A DNA stretch of 64,000 nucleotides from Leptasterias polaris (lineage: Eukaryota; Echinodermata; Asteroidea; Forcipulatida; Asteriidae): the NCBI GenBank assembly GCA_037783415.1, contig JAZGTN010000016.1:4461001-4525000 (forward strand), written 5' to 3'. Under the pieces are notes generated by a model. It did no database searches, was not told the origin of the DNA, and saw only the letters and a list, made by a program, of their open reading frames with translations. This document shows positions 1 through 11,605 of the stretch, one piece after another. Numbering within the stretch: position 1 is the stretch's first letter; every line of letters begins with the position of its first letter. The translations under genes were made by a program, and so were the position numbers.

Positions 1-345
1 GGCTAGAGGCTCAAAATTAATACTGGACTGCAACCCCAAGGCCAATAAACTAAAAACCATACAAGTCCAGCATTCTTGTGTTTTACTAGTCAAGTTGGAG
101 TTGAAATGTTGACTTTGAGTCTGATTAAGATCTTTCTAATTCTGTTGAGTGTCGAAGTATTACCAAAAAGACAAATGAGATAAATCTTCTATTAGTGCTT
201 TTGAAATCAAAACAGTTTGGATGATTGTTAAACTGTATTATTATAGCCAGCCTACTCTCATTTTGATTCTAGTGTTGTAAAAAGAATTCTGGTCAAGGTA
301 AAATGTTGAGCTATACAAGGCCGGGACCATTGTTTAAGGGAGAAC
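1..345 (+). repeat. Dispersed repeat B, diverged copy
   Basis: Contains the family landmarks 'gttgactttgagtctgatta', 'attctggtc' and 'aatgttgagct' in the same order as copies at 875-1330, 29560-29835 (reverse strand) and 49925-50882. No terminal inverted repeat and no target duplication are visible; the class is unknown. The left end may lie outside the window. Confidence 0.55.
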
Positions 346-874
346 ACTGGTGGAACGTAATTAAATTCCTTCGTTAGAAAAATAAGAAATCTGTTTGAAT
401 ACACACATCCCGCGTAACCAGAGGTGTCATTGTCCAAGCCAAAAATATATCTATGCAGTATGTATTCCTGAATAGAGAAAATTTGATTGACATTGCCTTG
501 TAATTAAAGATGGTGCTTGTATCCTTCACTGGATTTCTGCGAGACCAGATCGACGCCAGATGAACTATTCATGTTGGTACTTAATACCCGTTTTATGTAC
601 ATGCACTGCGTGTTTTGTTGAGCGTCCAATTTTATCACCACAAAATTGCTTGTCTGGTCGGACAAAAGAGAGAGGATCGTGTCCTAGTGTGTTTGATGCG
701 TTGCTAAGCGATGGTTGTGTATTTTATTGGCTCGTAGGATGAGCTGGCAGTCTTTCTTTGTGGTTTGTTTTTGTGTGGCTCTGAGTCGATTAAGGTATTG
801 TTGACAGTATCAAAGGGCGGATAACTTGTGTTTTTGTTTCTTTTAATAACCGTATGGTAGCCATGTGAAGTGTA
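346..874. other. No gene or recognised repeat
   Basis: Moderately AT-rich sequence. A 60-codon open frame starts at 560 but has no recognisable domain or convincing splice context. Confidence 0.5.
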
Positions 875-1330
875 AATCTTGTATTCAAAGAGAAATTAGG
901 CCTATATCATTGCTTTTAGGAAGAAAGCATTTAAATGCCTTTCTGCAGTTTGCAACCATCTTACCAATAGGGCTGGAATTTAACACTGGGCCACTGGCCT
1001 TAGTCCAGTGATTTGAATGTCGGGCCAGTAAATTCATGACTGGACAGCCCGGTGGTCTTGTGTTTTTCAAATTGATTAATAAGAGGCTACACACAATACC
1101 TCATTGTGTAAATATCTTTGTTAAAAAATACTTGCCGTTGAGTCTGATAAATATCTTTCAATTCTGTACACTTACACATAAGACAAGTGAAATAGATTTT
1201 CTCTTAGTGCTTTTTCAACTAATTTTTACTCTGTTGTTGAAAATAATTTTTGGTCCAGTAAAAATTTGGAGCTACAAGCCCTACAGTCTTGTGGATATTC
1301 CCCCCAAATTCGAGTTCTGACCAACCGTGA
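875..1330 (+). repeat. Dispersed repeat B, near full-length copy
   Basis: Shows the most complete series of family landmarks: a 'ggccagt' block near 1020, 'ggtcttgtgtttttcaa' at about 1052, 'gagtctgataaatatctttc' at about 1140, 'ggtccagtaaaaattt' at about 1250 and 'gtcttgtgg' at about 1285. Comparison with 49925-50882 shows that these landmarks form one element interrupted there by another insertion. No coding capacity is visible. Confidence 0.6.
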
Positions 1331-1738
1331 AAATTGCATCACATTCGGTCGCTTTTTGGTGAAAGCGGTGATTATGATTTATGTTTTGTCAGAGGTCATC
1401 AGCCTCGTTTTGATTGTTGGGTCTTCAAATGAAAGATTGGAAGTTGTATATTGATGTCAGTGACTTTTTAAGACTGAAAGAAAAAATATTATGATCAGTA
1501 CTCCTGCGCTTATGCCTCAAGTTTATTATCAATATCATACCCTTTGGAAATTCCAGGTTTATGTCAACATGACATTTTCCTGTTTACAATGGCACCTGGG
1601 GATAGACCAGGCCATCGGTATAGCGCTCACGGTATTCTAGGAGAATCAGAATGAAACAATTTTTGGAAAATCATTTTGTTCAATAACTTTGTTAGTTTGT
1701 TTATTGCATCAATTGGAAGATTTTTATTGTAGTATTTC
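1331..1738. other. No gene or recognised repeat
   Basis: AT-rich, no convincing open frame, no tandem structure. Confidence 0.5.
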
Positions 1739-1742
1739 TTAA

Positions 1743-2093
1743 AGGGAATGTAATCACTAAACAAATTATTGACCATAAAAACTTACTTGGTAAGAAGCAC
1801 TGCAGCTGTTGATAATGGATAACTTTTTGAGAAACAATTTCTTTCTAATGAATGTGGTTTCAGAGAAAGGGAAATGTTTTTCAGATTGTGTATTCCAATT
1901 ACAGGTTATTCTTCCTGTATGGACATAACCGCTCCTGATTTTCGGCAATATCTCAAAAACACTTCCACATTTTGAAATGAAATTTTCACAGGTTAGTTTT
2001 ATTGCATATACATGTACATAGGTGTATATATCTAAATTTGCATAGGATTAAAACAATCGAACGATTCCAAAAAAACAAAGGTATACTTTGCCT
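1743..2093 (+). mobile_element. TTAA-flanked miniature element, family 4 (short form)
   Basis: Flanked by TTAA at 1739-1742 and 2094-2097 and bounded by short AGG...CCT inverted ends. The left half carries 'acttacttggtaagaagc' followed by 'actgcagctgttgataa', shared with copies at 24517-24959, 46250-46680 (reverse) and 60498-60768. The right half carries 'gaaattttcacaggtta', the reverse complement of the core found in families 1 and 3. Non-coding. TTAA duplication fits piggyBac- or Kolobok-type transposition; the autonomous partner is not in the window. Confidence 0.7.
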
Positions 2094-2099
2094 TTAAAA

Positions 2100-3105
2100 A
2101 TTAAGTCTTGCAACTTCTTGGACATCTCAATGCATTTCAGTGTTAACCCAGGGTTTTCAAAGAACAAACCATACCGTCCGTCTTACTCACAGAGTAATGT
2201 ACAATGTGTTTCCCAGATAAAACAAAAAATCATGTGTACCTGTCTCAGAAAATATTCAGCTTAATTTTCCTGTGATTTTTTCCCTACAATTACTGGACTG
2301 CATTGTATAAGTGGAAATTATATATCTACCACATAAGAACCTTGAAATGCGCCATTAATTAACAATGCCCCTTGGTTTCCTAATCATTAGGATCATTAGT
2401 GACAAGGTCTTCACCCATTATTTCTTAATTGCAGTAATTTTAGCTTCAGTTTTCCCATAAAAGTGACCGATACCCAAGATACTAAGCAAGGGGACCAGTT
2501 GGTGGGGTTGCTGAAAATATAACAAAACAAATTCTGCTTCAGGAAATTCGGTAGGGAAACAGTTCACGTGACATGATATCTTGGCTGGTAACCTTTTTAT
2601 AGCATTGAGTTGAAGGGTGCACCACACAAAGTAAGCTCCCCATAGCAACTAGCAGCAACCAATGCTAATTGCTAAATAAAAAATAAAAAATTGCCCTGAC
2701 CAAGAGTGGCTTTTTACTCTTGTTTGGGGCAAACTTGCATAAATATTTGGACTTCTTTCCATTTCCCAGAAAAGTAATTATGAAATTGATAAGTTACAGT
2801 AGTGTATCTCATTTCCTTCATTGCTAGCATACTGTACTCAAATGGTTATGGACATTACGCAAAGCAATCCATTTCCCAATTTGTACACTGATTATCAGTC
2901 CTTCTGAAAAAGCCTGGACCACCAGAGGCCCATTTCATGATTATGCTTAAAATACAGTTTACAAAATGTGATTTGCAGAAATTGGTCACCAGCTAAAATG
3001 CTATGCAAAGTACTTGCTCTGGTTGCATCTGGCTCCCTGCTCAACCCGGCCAAGTGGGAAGAAAATCTGGCAGTATTCACATAGAACCACCCACAAGATT
3101 GACAT
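2100..3105. other. No gene or recognised repeat
   Basis: AT-rich single-copy-looking sequence. A short open frame on the reverse strand (2418-2648) has no recognisable features. Confidence 0.45.
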
Positions 3106-3109
3106 TTTC

Positions 3110-3215
3110 TGGCCTGATAGTTCATGGAGGCAACGGAGGCAATTGCCATCCTGGTCATTGCCTTGGTGCCCCTCAAAATGTTTAGGTGCCATTTATCAAT
3201 AAAAATTGCCCTTTC
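3110..3215 (-). repeat. Dispersed repeat C ('ccttggtgcccc' type)
   Basis: Landmarks 'ggaggcaattgcc', 'gccttggtgcccctc' and 'aaaattgccctttcc' recur at 10735-10950 and 61165-61280 in this orientation, and as the complement at 21349-21490, 54448-54640 and 61815-61930. The overlapping reverse-strand open frames are explained by this repeat. Class unknown; ends not resolved. Confidence 0.55.
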
Positions 3216-3820
3216 CATGCATACATGTAGCTCACAACATGAATTTCTGAAATTTCTGAATTTGTTGGCTTCGCCCTTTTGTCTAAAACGCAGATATTAT
3301 GACAAGTTATGTTGTTGATAATGTCCTAAAATTAGCTCACGATCTCCTGATTATGTTAACACTAACAGGGTAGCCCCATTCATCAACCCACTCATTGCCC
3401 CTGAGTCCACCTCGGATTCTTAGTAGGTATCTTTGTGGTACTACATTACCAGCTGTACATGTACATACATGTAGGTTTGATTTTTAACCCAAGTACGTTG
3501 GACCGTATGATCAATAAGTAGTCAGAAACCAATATTTTGCCATGGTGATCATTTGCCATCTCTATGGTAACGGTCTACTGTAAAATCAGTGTGTATAACC
3601 AATAGACAGTACGAGTCCTGAGCATCTTCGAACGTTGGGTCCTCACAAGCGCGTGTACATTGTTATAATTGTGTGAACGGAAAAAAATTGTGTTGTTGAA
3701 CGAGTCTTGAAGAATTCAAATGTGCGCAAGACTTGAGAATGTCACTGTCAGTCTCTTGCAGTATGTGCCTGGTGAAATTGCTCATAAGACGGTTGATGTA
3801 CATAGTTCAGCGTTTTCCTG
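3216..3820. other. Unassigned; dense ATGTAC palindromes
   Basis: No gene seen. At 3452-3475 a run of overlapping 'tacatgta' and 'gtacatgtac' palindromes occurs, one of the denser clusters of a motif common across this window. Confidence 0.5.
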
Positions 3821-3824
3821 TAAC

Positions 3825-4015
3825 AGAGGTCCGCAGTTAAAACACCCGAGTACCAGTCAAAATATACTCCAAGTGGTCCGGCTGCCTTGTGCAGTGTTAG
3901 AAATTATCCCTGTTTTGTTTGAAATATGGACTAGTAAAAAAGCTAACGGACTAGTGAAATGACAAGCTAACTAGTCCTGCTGGCCATTCACTAAAAAGAT
4001 TAAGGGCAAACCATG
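3825..4015 (-). repeat. Dispersed repeat A, single copy related to the 99-bp satellite
   Basis: Read on the reverse strand it gives 'catggtttgcccttaat', 'ctttttagtgaatggcc', 'agcaggactagttag', 'cttgtcatttcactag', then 'agtccatatttc' and 'ttttgactggt'. The first half matches the satellite unit at 25053-27822 and the second half matches the tandem at 27823-28260. It is therefore a dispersed, monomeric form containing both modules. Confidence 0.7.
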
Positions 4016-4208
4016 TACATTTGTAGTCGCCACAAACGTTGGTTTAAAATTGTTTCTCCATCATATAGTTTTAAATCTCCTGATTTGGTTCAATTTCAGT
4101 TACTAAAATTCTGTCAAAATTGAGCCATTTTTGAAAGAGATCTTTCCTTTTTCCGATTATCAACACTTGATATTGTAAAGCAAAATTCCCTCGTAAAAAA
4201 CAGTTTAA

Positions 4209-4522
4209 CCCTTTAGAGACCATAGTGGCCACAAGCGGCTTGTACCAAAACGCCCATAGCGGGCCGTTTGCGACCGCAAAGTTTAACCTACTTCTATTCA
4301 CATAAAGAGGTCAAAGTAAAGGTCATGGCGACATATCAAATTGTCTGATGTAGTATGTTGACATAGTAGGCCTATCCCAATTTCTAAAACAATAAACTAA
4401 ATTCTTCTTTCATTTTTATTTATGTTGAGATTTTTACCGACAAAATTACAATAAAGAAACTAACAATATTAGCAATGTCTGGGCGTTTTCTGATGATACT
4501 GAAATGAATGGTCTCTAAAGGG
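4209..4522. mobile_element. piggyBac-type miniature element
   Basis: A 314-bp non-coding element with identical inverted ends CCCTTTAGAGACCAT and TTAA target duplications at 4205-4208 and 4523-4526. Ends beginning CCC next to TTAA are typical of piggyBac transposons. The interior is AT-rich with no open frame, so it would depend on a transposase supplied elsewhere. A related one-ended fragment lies at about 6340-6558 on the other strand. Boundaries are exact to the base because of the duplication. Confidence 0.85.
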
Positions 4523-4526
4523 TTAA

Positions 4527-5743
4527 GGAGGGCACAAGACTTATTTGTCTGATTATTCTTGAGGCAAAGTGAATAAGGAACAAAAATTATTTGAAATAGT
4601 TGTTTGTTTTCGTCCTAATTGGCGGCTGTCTCCTTCCACGTCTAAAGTCTAATGAAGTTACAGGTAGGAAATAAAGGTATTGAGTGAACTGAGCATGTAG
4701 ATAATAAGAAATTTCCCTTTATCCTGTATTGTCAATTTCATGTGACAGTGAGTCAGATGGTGCACATTAGTGGTTTGTACCAAAATCCAGGTCAACATCG
4801 TAGTCTGAGACATGTGTACATACATGACCTCAGAGGAGCCAAGGGTTCAGACCTTTATGTCTTAGGGTACCAGAAATGTTCACATGAGTAGCTAACTTTG
4901 CTGCTCAGTGAAATTGTTTGACCATGTGAACAGAAAAGTTGGCTGACTTTGCTGCTGATTTTGCTGCTAAGTCCATTCTCATTGATAACAAATAGGTTTA
5001 CGCATGAAAATATTACACCTTTTTTTTTCAAGTAAAAAAAAAAAAGAACCAAAATTTATATGAGATATCACCTAACATCACAAGGCCCAAATTAACTGCC
5101 ACCAGGGGCACGTTGCCAACTACATGTACTCCTGGGGCTGAAAAAAGGTTACCCCTTCACAGTCTGTAAAGATGTAGGCATGGGTACGTATCATCCAATA
5201 GGAGCCTGACTGGTAGAGCCTACATGTACCTCAAGGCATGTAGTTTTAAATCAAACGATATCATGATGCATGTGGATTTCTCTCATCTGTTCATGAACAA
5301 ATTAATGGGAGAAAGCACTTGACAAACACTTTGTATTTCAGCATTTTATGTTTTCGATTCTTGCAAAACATGTCTGAGTTTCACAAGCCACGGTAAAAAA
5401 CAAACTCAAACAGGTATTAAATATGCAATCATCAGACCATAAAAGCCAGTTTTATTTCGGCATAAAAAAAAAAGTTTTACCATATATTTCGCATGAGTGG
5501 CTTATTTTAATGACTAATAATGGAGTAAATGCCTGACATGAATTTATGGGAACAATCTATACTTTGATAGGCTGTGACATAAAGGCAATAAGCTCTTATG
5601 GCTGAGTGGGCACAGTAATTGCAACTTTATTGGCATCCCTTAATTGTTGCATTGTGTACAGCAAAAACGCCTACCTATAGGTCCACTTTGATAGAGTTGG
5701 TAAGCATAACATTTTTATTAAATTATGTGACCTGCAAGGTGAA
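4527..5743. other. No gene or recognised repeat
   Basis: AT-rich; A12 run near 5034-5045, scattered 'tacatgta' palindromes (about 5122 and 5220). Small open frames only. Confidence 0.45.
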
Positions 5744-6098
5744 AGGTATTATACAGGATTGGCAGAGCTGACAAAATAATCACAGACAGTGTTCATGTTT
5801 TGTGTAATCAACCACATACATGAAATAACAAACCTGTGAAAATTTGAGCTCAATTGGTCATCGAGGTCACGAGAAAATAGTGAAAAGAGACCTTATGTGT
5901 TTTCTGTTTTTCAAACATCGAGTTTATTATCACGCGTGATAAAAACTATTGTTTTACTCATTTCTCAGAAACGATAGCATTTTAGGCAGAAATATTTTAA
6001 GGAACCCTTTCTACCATTACTTACTTTAAATCATGTAAGTTATGTGTGAATCTGTGAATATTTGTGTTTTTCGATCTTACCAATAGTGTACAGGGCCT
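5744..6098 (+). mobile_element. TTAA miniature element, family 3
   Basis: Begins AGGTATTATACAGG and ends GTACAGGGCCT before TTAA at 6099-6102; the left target is degenerate. It shares its left third with family 2 and the core 'aacaaacctgtgaaaattt' (about 5826-5844) with family 1, but its right half is distinct ('ctcatttctcagaaa'). A second, interrupted copy lies at 49793-51027. A perfect 16-bp palindrome TTATCACGCGTGATAA sits at 5927-5942. Non-coding. Confidence 0.65.
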
Positions 6099-6339
6099 TT
6101 AAGGGAGCTCACTGATTGAGCTGTGGATGTACACCGTTGTTTGGCTTTCTTTAGCTTGAATGGTGTCAGCATTTTCTGCAAAGTATCCACAACAGAAATT
6201 TGTTTTATTGATATTATTGTTTTTGGTTGGTATAGCGTTGCATTTTGGGGATGAACTTAACTGGTTACGTCCATGTACACAACAAGCTTTTACCACTTAG
6301 AGACTTGTCATTTCTGTATAATCATCACCATAGAATACA

Positions 6340-6558
6340 GTACCTAGACATCACTAATATTGTTTAGTTTATGACACCCATTTTTTCTAATGAAAGTGTC
6401 TAGAAAAAAAAATATGAAACAGAAGTTTGGTTTTGTTTTAGAAACAAAGATAAGTTAACAAAGAAAATATTTTAAAAATCCCAATTTAGAACATGATTGA
6501 AAAGAAGTAGGTCAGATCTTGCAGCCGTTTGTGGGCCGCTGTGGTCTGTAAAGGGTTA
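6340..6558 (-). mobile_element. Fragment related to the 4209-4522 piggyBac-type element
   Basis: On the reverse strand it starts 'ttaaccctttacagacca', then 'gcggcccacaaacggct' and 'gacctacttctttt', paralleling 'taaccctttagagacca', 'gcgggccgtttgcgacc' and 'aacctacttctattc' of the intact copy. The far end is not recognisable, so this is a diverged or truncated relative. Confidence 0.5.
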
Positions 6559-7223
6559 AATACATGGAGGCAATTGACTGTATTTTTTATTGCATGAGGG
6601 CACTTCCAATACCTAATTTCCTTGCATCAGTTTTCAGGCATGATATTCTTCCCACTTTCATGACTTAAGTCTGATTTCCAATTTATTTTTTTTGCCCTTG
6701 GAAAAATCTGCAAAATTGTGATTGAATAGCCTGACCAGTCTATTATGGTGTAGGCACACCATTTGAACATGTAGGTCAGCCCTAGTACATGTACTCCATC
6801 CCTTGTTCCTACTTTTTTTCCAGGGACCAAATATCATGCCTGGGTTTTATCTTATTTTGACTGCCTGTATGTAACAGCGGCCAAATAAATAATAACTTTA
6901 ACAACAATGGAAAAATCGGTTTGTTTTACTCATTTTGCATCACGTACGTATGTAAATTTGGTTCAAACATGCCCTCATGTGTTCAAAAATACTGCAAATT
7001 GGTGCCCATTAAACTTATCCACTACAAATTTACATTTGCCCTTACAAAAGCAAAGTACATCTGATAACTTACTACATGTACTTCGAAGCAAAAGTACATT
7101 AATATGTAAATGTCAGAGGGTTTAATTTCAATTCAGCGTAAATGAGTAGCGGATGTTTCCCAGTGAAATTTTAGCACGGAAAGACCATAAAAATTGAGGT
7201 TCCTGCATATTGGAAAGTTCCCC
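6559..7223. other. No gene or recognised repeat
   Basis: AT-rich. Open frames at 6627-6830 (reverse) and 6907-7125 (forward) have no recognisable content. Confidence 0.45.
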
Positions 7224-7227
7224 TTAA

Positions 7228-8013
7228 AGGTCTTATACAGGATTGTTATAAATGGATAAAAAACAGCGTTGTTTAAAGGCACTGGACACGTTTGGTAATT
7301 GTCAAAGACCAGTATTCTCACTTGGTGTATCTCAACATATGCATAAAATAACAAACCTGTGAAAATTTGGTCTCAATTGGTCATCGAAGTTGCAAGAAAA
7401 TAATGAAAGAAAAAACACCCTTGTTGCACAAATTTATGTGCTTTCAGATGCCTGAAAAAGGCTTCAGGCCTGAAGTCTTTTTTAGATTCAAATATTCTAG
7501 TGAGAAATTACCTCTTTCTCGAAAACTACGTTACTTCAGAGGGAGTCGTTTCTCACAATGTTTTATACTATCAACAGCTCTCCGTTGCTCGTTACCAAGT
7601 AAGTTTTTATGCTAATATATATTTTGAGTGATTACCAAACGTGTACAGTGCATTTAGTTTTAGTCTGAAAGCTTACTGATTATGAAGTTCATACTAGAAC
7701 AATGTTTTCTGTGAAATAATTCCCGCTAAATTAAATTCACATTCGAGAAAACTTTATCTGAGAACCTCAAAAACCGCAACAGCTGATTTTGGTTGTTACA
7801 ACCAAAATTAAGGACATAGTATTTAGGCCCCTACCTGCTGAAAACTGTAAATGGTTTTTCACTATATTCTCCTGATTCACAGAACAGATTAAGCCAAAAT
7901 TTTCACAGGTATGTTGGCCTACATGTATTTCGTGTAGGGCCTATATGGTTGATCACACAAAATGTGAACACTCTGCAACTATTTTGTCTGCTCTACAAAT
8001 CCTGTATACACCT
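7228..8013 (+). mobile_element. TTAA miniature element, family 2, split by an insertion
   Basis: TTAA flanks at 7224-7227 and 8014-8017; inverted ends AGGTCTTATACAGGAT and the complement of ATCCTGTATACACCT. Internal landmarks include 'cagctgattttggttgtt' and 'acaaccaaaattaagg' near 7780 and the reverse-oriented core 'aaaattttcacaggt' at about 7897. A family 1 element is inserted at about 7273-7656; removing it leaves roughly 400 bp, matching the length of the copy at 34116-34515. Confidence 0.75.
7274..7655 (+). mobile_element. Miniature element, family 1, nested in family 2
   Basis: Inverted ends read 'aggcactggacacgtttggt' on the left and 'accaaacgtgtacagtgca' on the right. TTTA is found on both sides, so the target was probably this variant of TTAA. 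Contains the core 'acaaacctgtgaaaatttgg' at 7351-7370 and 'cgttaccaagtaagttttta' near the right end. Other copies are at 52630-53645 (interrupted) and 61282-61620 (left-truncated). I recall this family as abundant in sea stars; this is unverified. Non-coding; the 82-codon frame at 7367-7615 is part of the element. Confidence 0.75.
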
Positions 8014-8017
8014 TTAA

Positions 8018-8219
8018 CACAGTGCAGGAGGTCCCATATTTCCTTAACCAGCGGTGAACTTTAGGGTCAATTTGAGTGCCCTGTATCTAGTCAATCTTCC
8101 GCGAGACATATTAAAGGGACACAAAGCTGTCTTGGCCTTGGATACTCTCTGATCTTCTCACATAATTTTCTCTGAAATATTCTACAATTGGATGCATGTG
8201 AGTGCATTGTCGGAGAGTA
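8018..8219. other. Short spacer
   Basis: Separates the family 2 element from the TA-flanked element; nothing recognised. Confidence 0.5.
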
Positions 8220-8414
8220 TTCGCTCTTTGCACGGATCTGCCATGTGCATGTAGAGCCTCGTCTTCATGTTTCATTTGTATTGTATTTATATATCTGTTT
8301 GGATGAAAGTATCATTACATTACCGTGACAATACAGAGTTATATAATGCTTCTAATCACTGCTGTCCCCAATTCGAGGTTCTACACACAAATGGTTGACT
8401 GCGCAAAGAGCGAA
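8220..8414. mobile_element. TA-flanked miniature inverted-repeat element
   Basis: A 195-bp element with TA at 8218-8219 and 8415-8416. The outermost 12 bp, TTCGCTCTTTGC, are identical in both ends, and imperfect pairing continues to about 40 bp ('agagcctcg' against 'cgaggttct'). A second copy with the same body lies at 36750-36954. TA duplication suggests Tc1/mariner-type mobilisation. Non-coding. Confidence 0.8.
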
Positions 8415-8416
8415 TA

Positions 8417-9237
8417 ATCACAAAGTGAAATCTGGACTACTCCATTTCATGACGCAACGCCAAGTGAAATGTTTTCACGTAAAATAATATTCTTGGACAA
8501 TTATTTCTAGAACAAATTGCATTGAATGTTTCTTATTTTGTAAATCACACATCAGTTCTTGTCATTTAAATTTTTTTTCACAATAAACACAAGGTCATGA
8601 CACAGAAACAAATCCATCCCTCACTCGGAATATTATAAAAAGTTGTAGACAACGTGGACGACTTCATGTATTCATCAACCTTGTTTGCCATGTCATGATC
8701 TTGCCTTGTTTGGACAATTTCATTAGAAAGGTCGCTGAGAAGCATCCTATAATTATCGTTAGGACTCCTGAATTTAATTTTTGATTGTCGCGGCAATATA
8801 CATAGCAAATTAAAGGCGAACTGTGAACTGCATCTAGAGTTGAATTTACATATTATGTCTCTACAGGATTCGTTCAAACTTCATATTTTTTCTTTAAAGT
8901 CTCTCTGTATTTCCTAGAGAAGAAGACAAAAACCTGACCCATTAACGAGCTTGTTGGGTACACCTGGCAACATCCCAATCTTTAATTTGCCACTTTTTGA
9001 TTGGCTAATTGCGCAGGCACTGAGCTGAATTTAGTGTCTTAAAGCAGCTGGGTTCTGACCTTGTGCAGTTTTGTTTTTGTTTTTTCTTGTAAGGCGACTG
9101 GCAATCAATTTGAGCACGAACACAGAGAATGAGATGGTACTGCAGTGGTAGATGTAATAATCTCACTTCATAATTATGCATGCATGTAGGATGCGTTATC
9201 TTAAAGTGACTGTCGTAAAGTTATAATATCGTCAGTC
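8417..9237. other. No supported gene
   Basis: A 99-codon reverse-strand open frame (8578-8877) has mixed amino-acid composition but no recognised domain, no second exon and no convincing splice signals; I do not call it a gene. The rest is featureless. Confidence 0.45.
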
Positions 9238-9373
9238 GCACCACGAACTGATGTAGGATGCACCACGAACTGATGTAGGGTGCATCACGAACTGATGTAG
9301 GGTGCACCACTTACTGATGTAGGGTGCACCACGAACCGATGTAGGGTGCACCACAAACTGTTGTATGGGTCAC
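9238..9373. repeat. 22-bp minisatellite, about 6 units
   Basis: Unit 'gcaccacgaactgatgtagg' plus two bases, repeated head to tail about six times with few substitutions, the last unit being most diverged. No other copy is seen in the window. Confidence 0.9.
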
Positions 9374-10734
9374 CACATCCCAAGCTTAGTTTTTGGAGAA
9401 AATTGCAGTTTGGAGTTGAACTATTATTCAAACTGCTGTTTCGGAGACTGTTTACTAATTTCCATTAAAAACTTATTTGGTGATTACCCTGCATCCCCTT
9501 TGGATTTATGTCCATGGTCAAGTAGCCACTTGATACCCGCTGTTATTCAAATTTTGTAATATATTAAATGATAACAACAATAATAATAACAACAATCTGC
9601 ACAGAGCCTAAATCCACCTTCAGAACCTAACATGCTCTTGACATTTTTACAAGATTAAGAATGTCACAAACACTATGCGTGGAACGTGTGAAGACGTGAA
9701 CATCTGAGAAAGATTTGTCTATTTTTGTTTTTTAATGAGCAGTGATCTGTGATGCTGGTGGATTCCATGCACGTCACAATTTCTCTGAAACTTGCATCAT
9801 TTTTTAATGGACTGAATCATGGTGCGTGTAATATCTTTCCTTCATCCATGCTTAACATTTTTGAGGTTTTACAATAACAAAATTCGGTGCCAACCACTTT
9901 TCATAAATATTCTATTACAGTTGCAATCAGACATGCAATTTTCCAGCTGAATTTAGTTCTTTTTTTATAGTGCCATTGTGAACCTGAAAAACACTTTACA
10001 AAGTTGTGTACTCCAGGAAGTTTCCTCCATGCATGGGAGTGATTTTATGACCCCCCCCCCTACTAATTGTTCAAGCCAATTGATGTGTATGTGATAGCCA
10101 TTTGCAGACACACGGTGGCGCTGTTTGCTACTGACTGAACAGGAGAGTCAACATTGCAGGGCATTGTACATTAGAATAATATGAGCTGATTTATTTAAGA
10201 AGAAAAAACCCTGAAAACACAAAATGTTTGGAGCCAAAGCAGTTTACAGTTTACTTGTTTAATTCAAACATTAATTTGATATAAAATATACAAGCTATTA
10301 ATTGAGAAAATAGATAATAAAACAACTTAATTAAAAAGCCAAAGTATTAAAACCTTTACAAATGATAAAAATTGAAAACAATTGTAAAACATAAAGCCGC
10401 CCAGTAAAATTCAATATCTTTCAGTATATTTTAATTCAGAAATCTACATTGCGTCAGAAGTAGATCATGATCAGTTTGAAAAAATTGTCAAGGGGAAAGT
10501 CAAGATTGCCCCCCCCCCCCTTTCTAATTCAATTTTGGACTGAAAAGCCTTGCCTGCAGCATCAACCAAATTAGAAGATTTCTTTTGTTATTTCTGGGAT
10601 ATAATTATTAACAAAAATAACCATGGCTAAGAAGGTATTGTGAATTAAAGGGTGTGCATAATATTGGTTAGAGTAAACAAATATATATATATATTCGTTC
10701 ATGGATTTGCACACAAGGTACATGGTATAAAGAT
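9374..10734. other. No gene; two poly-C tracts and a TA repeat
   Basis: C10 at 10051-10060, C12 at 10509-10520 and a short (TA)n run near 10681-10693. Otherwise AT-rich with no recognised element. Confidence 0.5.
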
Positions 10735-10950
10735 GGTCATGGTGGGAAACTCCCTTTGAAATATTTTTGCTTGAAATGCAAATGTTTTTGAGAAATGAGT
10801 AAAACCATTAGTTTTATGTGCAAATAGAATTTTACAATTTCATCGTGAAGGTGCCCTTTAACCAAAGATAAGTCGCCTTGGTGCCCTTGCTCTTTCAAGA
10901 ACGAAGCTTCTTGCCTGGGCATCAAGGCAGTGATCAGGGGCATTATGATA
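10735..10950 (-). repeat. Dispersed repeat C copy
   Basis: Contains 'gtgccctttaaccaaag', 'gccttggtgcccttgc' and 'tgcctgggcatcaaggc', the landmarks of repeat C. The 68-codon reverse frame here is a by-product of the repeat. Confidence 0.55.
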
Positions 10951-11605
10951 CCAACATGTTCGTCTTGTTGAGTTTAGTTTGGGTGGAAGAAATTGTCCTT
11001 GAGGTTTTGAGTATCACAACACTCTTATAACTGAGTTGGATTTTTAAACCCTTTATTCTAAAGAATACCTAATTCATAAATATAAATCATTGTATTTTTT
11101 TGGCAGAGAAAGTTGCCAATTGTTTTACCTACCAAAATGCTGGCAAAACATTAAGTTGTGATACTGCCATAGAAAGGTCTATTGTACACGTATGGTGTAG
11201 ACAACAAGAAAGAGACATGTTAAGTTGAAAGAGCGCCCTCTTGTGATTCTCCATTCTGAATAGTCCCGTTAGTTTTTTGTAGATGTTGGTTTCTGTGTGT
11301 GAGGATTGTGTTAAGACCTGAAGATGTGTTATTCCTCAAACAATTGAAGCCTCAGGTCAAAGGTCGCTTGTGAAGACAAGTTTGGCAGGTAGCCAATCAC
11401 AAAGAGTATGCATTACATGGTGTTTCAGCTGGTAACCTGTTTCTGTCAAATCAGATTTTCCTGTAGTACAATGAATTTATTTCTTGAACCTTTTCTTTGG
11501 TGGTTACATCTCTTTGTTCCGTCACCTCTATGTTCAGACCAGTAACCAGTCACCCCTACAAATTATGTTCTTAACCCCAACCCTCACCTTATCAGTAGAT
11601 CACAA
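10951..11605. other. No gene or recognised repeat
   Basis: AT-rich, no tandem structure and no convincing open frame. Confidence 0.45.

Noticed and set aside
2895..3318. Overlapping open frames on both strands
   Set aside because: Explained by repeat C and flanking sequence; no recognisable domain.
8578..8877. 99-codon reverse frame with fairly normal amino-acid composition
   Set aside because: Unrecognised, isolated, and flanked by no convincing splice signals. It is the least implausible of the rejected frames but not enough to call.
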